Below are positions 5,491 to 5,554 of a DNA stretch of 5,554 nt, one piece after another. Each line of letters opens with the position of its first letter. The first letter of the stretch is position 1. Origin of the DNA: CAZYFS01 sp964647465 (GTDB lineage Bacteria; Patescibacteriota; Minisyncoccia; Minisyncoccales; UBA1441); NCBI GenBank assembly GCA_964647465.1, contig CAZYFS010000017.1, positions 1-5,554 of the forward strand. The letters run 5' to 3'. Under the pieces are notes generated by a model, which was not told the origin of the DNA, searched no databases, and saw only the letters and a program-made list of their open reading frames with translations. A program made the position numbers and the translations under genes.

Positions 5491-5554
5491 GGGAATCTCC
5501 TTATGAGATCCTCCCTTGATTTACCCCGAAAAAAAGTACTTCTCGGGCCCTCCT

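Larger units (their letters stand above)
5314..5554 (-). other. GC-rich structured region upstream of the Gmad2 gene; no gene identified
   Basis: I cannot assign this 241-nt stretch to a gene or known RNA class. From 5341 to 5554, 104 of 214 bases are G or C (about 49%), clearly more than in the neighbouring genes, which is unusual for a spacer. Read on the minus strand it has four hairpins in a row: GGATCTC with GAGA-T-TCC (5513-5492 area), CATAAC with GTTATG (5456-5434 area), AATCCC-TAAG-GGGATT (5414-5399 area) and the large G6/C6 hairpin at 5384-5339. CGATGA (5430-5425) is also complementary to TCATCG, which overlaps the loop and inner stem of the last hairpin. It could be a structured leader, a small RNA, a repeat or the remnant of a gene. 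Confidence 0.45.

Noticed and set aside
5201..5506. Plus-strand ORF of 101 codons at the right edge
   Set aside because: Its first part is antisense to the Gmad2 gene and the rest crosses the inverted repeat and hairpins; no ribosome-binding site or recognisable domain.
5475..5552. Minus-strand open frame at the edge ending at TAG (5477-5475), reading GKSREDLIRRFPCAKY at its end
   Set aside because: It could be the C-terminus of an incoming gene, but 25 residues are too few to judge and a second frame ending at TAA (5503-5501) is equally possible.
5503..5554. Plus-strand ATG at 5503 opening MRSSLDLPRKKVLLGPS to the window edge
   Set aside because: Only 17 codons are visible and no Shine-Dalgarno precedes it; competing open frames exist on the minus strand, so it cannot be supported without sequence beyond the edge.
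5341..5554. tRNA, tmRNA, SRP RNA or rRNA in the GC-rich edge region
   Set aside because: I looked for T-arm GGTTCRA, CCA end, rRNA-conserved blocks and the SRP loop on both strands and found none.

Overview
The window looks like a piece of a small, AT-rich bacterial genome, most likely from Candidate Phyla Radiation / Patescibacteria (Parcubacteria-like). This is an inference. It rests on low GC, compact gene packing, mostly absent Shine-Dalgarno sequences, and a gene mix (anchored Gmad2-domain protein with a Cys-SYPRQC motif, CBU_0592-type mini membrane protein, UMPH-1 nucleotidase, classical rubrerythrin) that I associate with such genomes. No phylogenetic marker was compared. Stops are TAA/TAG and Trp is encoded by TGG, so there is no sign of a recoded UGA inside the genes.

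Layout: (1) 80-1879, plus strand, is a complete typA/bipA ribosome-associated GTPase. It is preceded by a hairpin that holds its only purine-rich ribosome-binding sequence (50-69) and is followed by a strong, bidirectional intrinsic terminator (1899-1928). (2) All other genes lie on the minus strand and converge on that terminator. In transcription order they are a membrane-anchored Gmad2-domain protein (5313-4771), an 80-residue three-helix membrane protein (4698-4456), a secreted or membrane-anchored cytochrome-b-like protein with an EF-hand-like Cys-rich head (4290-3502), rubrerythrin (3449-2874) and a UMPH-1 / cytosolic 5'-nucleotidase III-like HAD phosphatase (2850-2005). (3) The right-hand edge, 5314-5554, is a non-coding or undeciphered stretch of about 49% GC between 5341 and 5554. 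It is richer than the genes around it and carries several hairpins, one of them GC-rich and strong.

How the genes might work together: rubrerythrin is a peroxide-reducing diiron/rubredoxin protein. The neighbouring membrane protein has conserved histidines in its transmembrane helices, as a haem or quinone-linked redox protein would. A shared role in oxidative defence or electron supply is plausible but unproven. The nucleotidase follows rubrerythrin by 23 nt and is probably co-transcribed with it. Two good sigma70-type promoters are visible on the minus strand: TTAACA-17-TATAAT before the 80-residue gene, which predicts an almost leaderless mRNA, and TTGAAT-17-TAAAAT before the cytochrome-like gene.

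I see no CRISPR array, transposase, tRNA or rRNA. The least explained part is the structured edge region; no confident new system can be claimed from this window alone.
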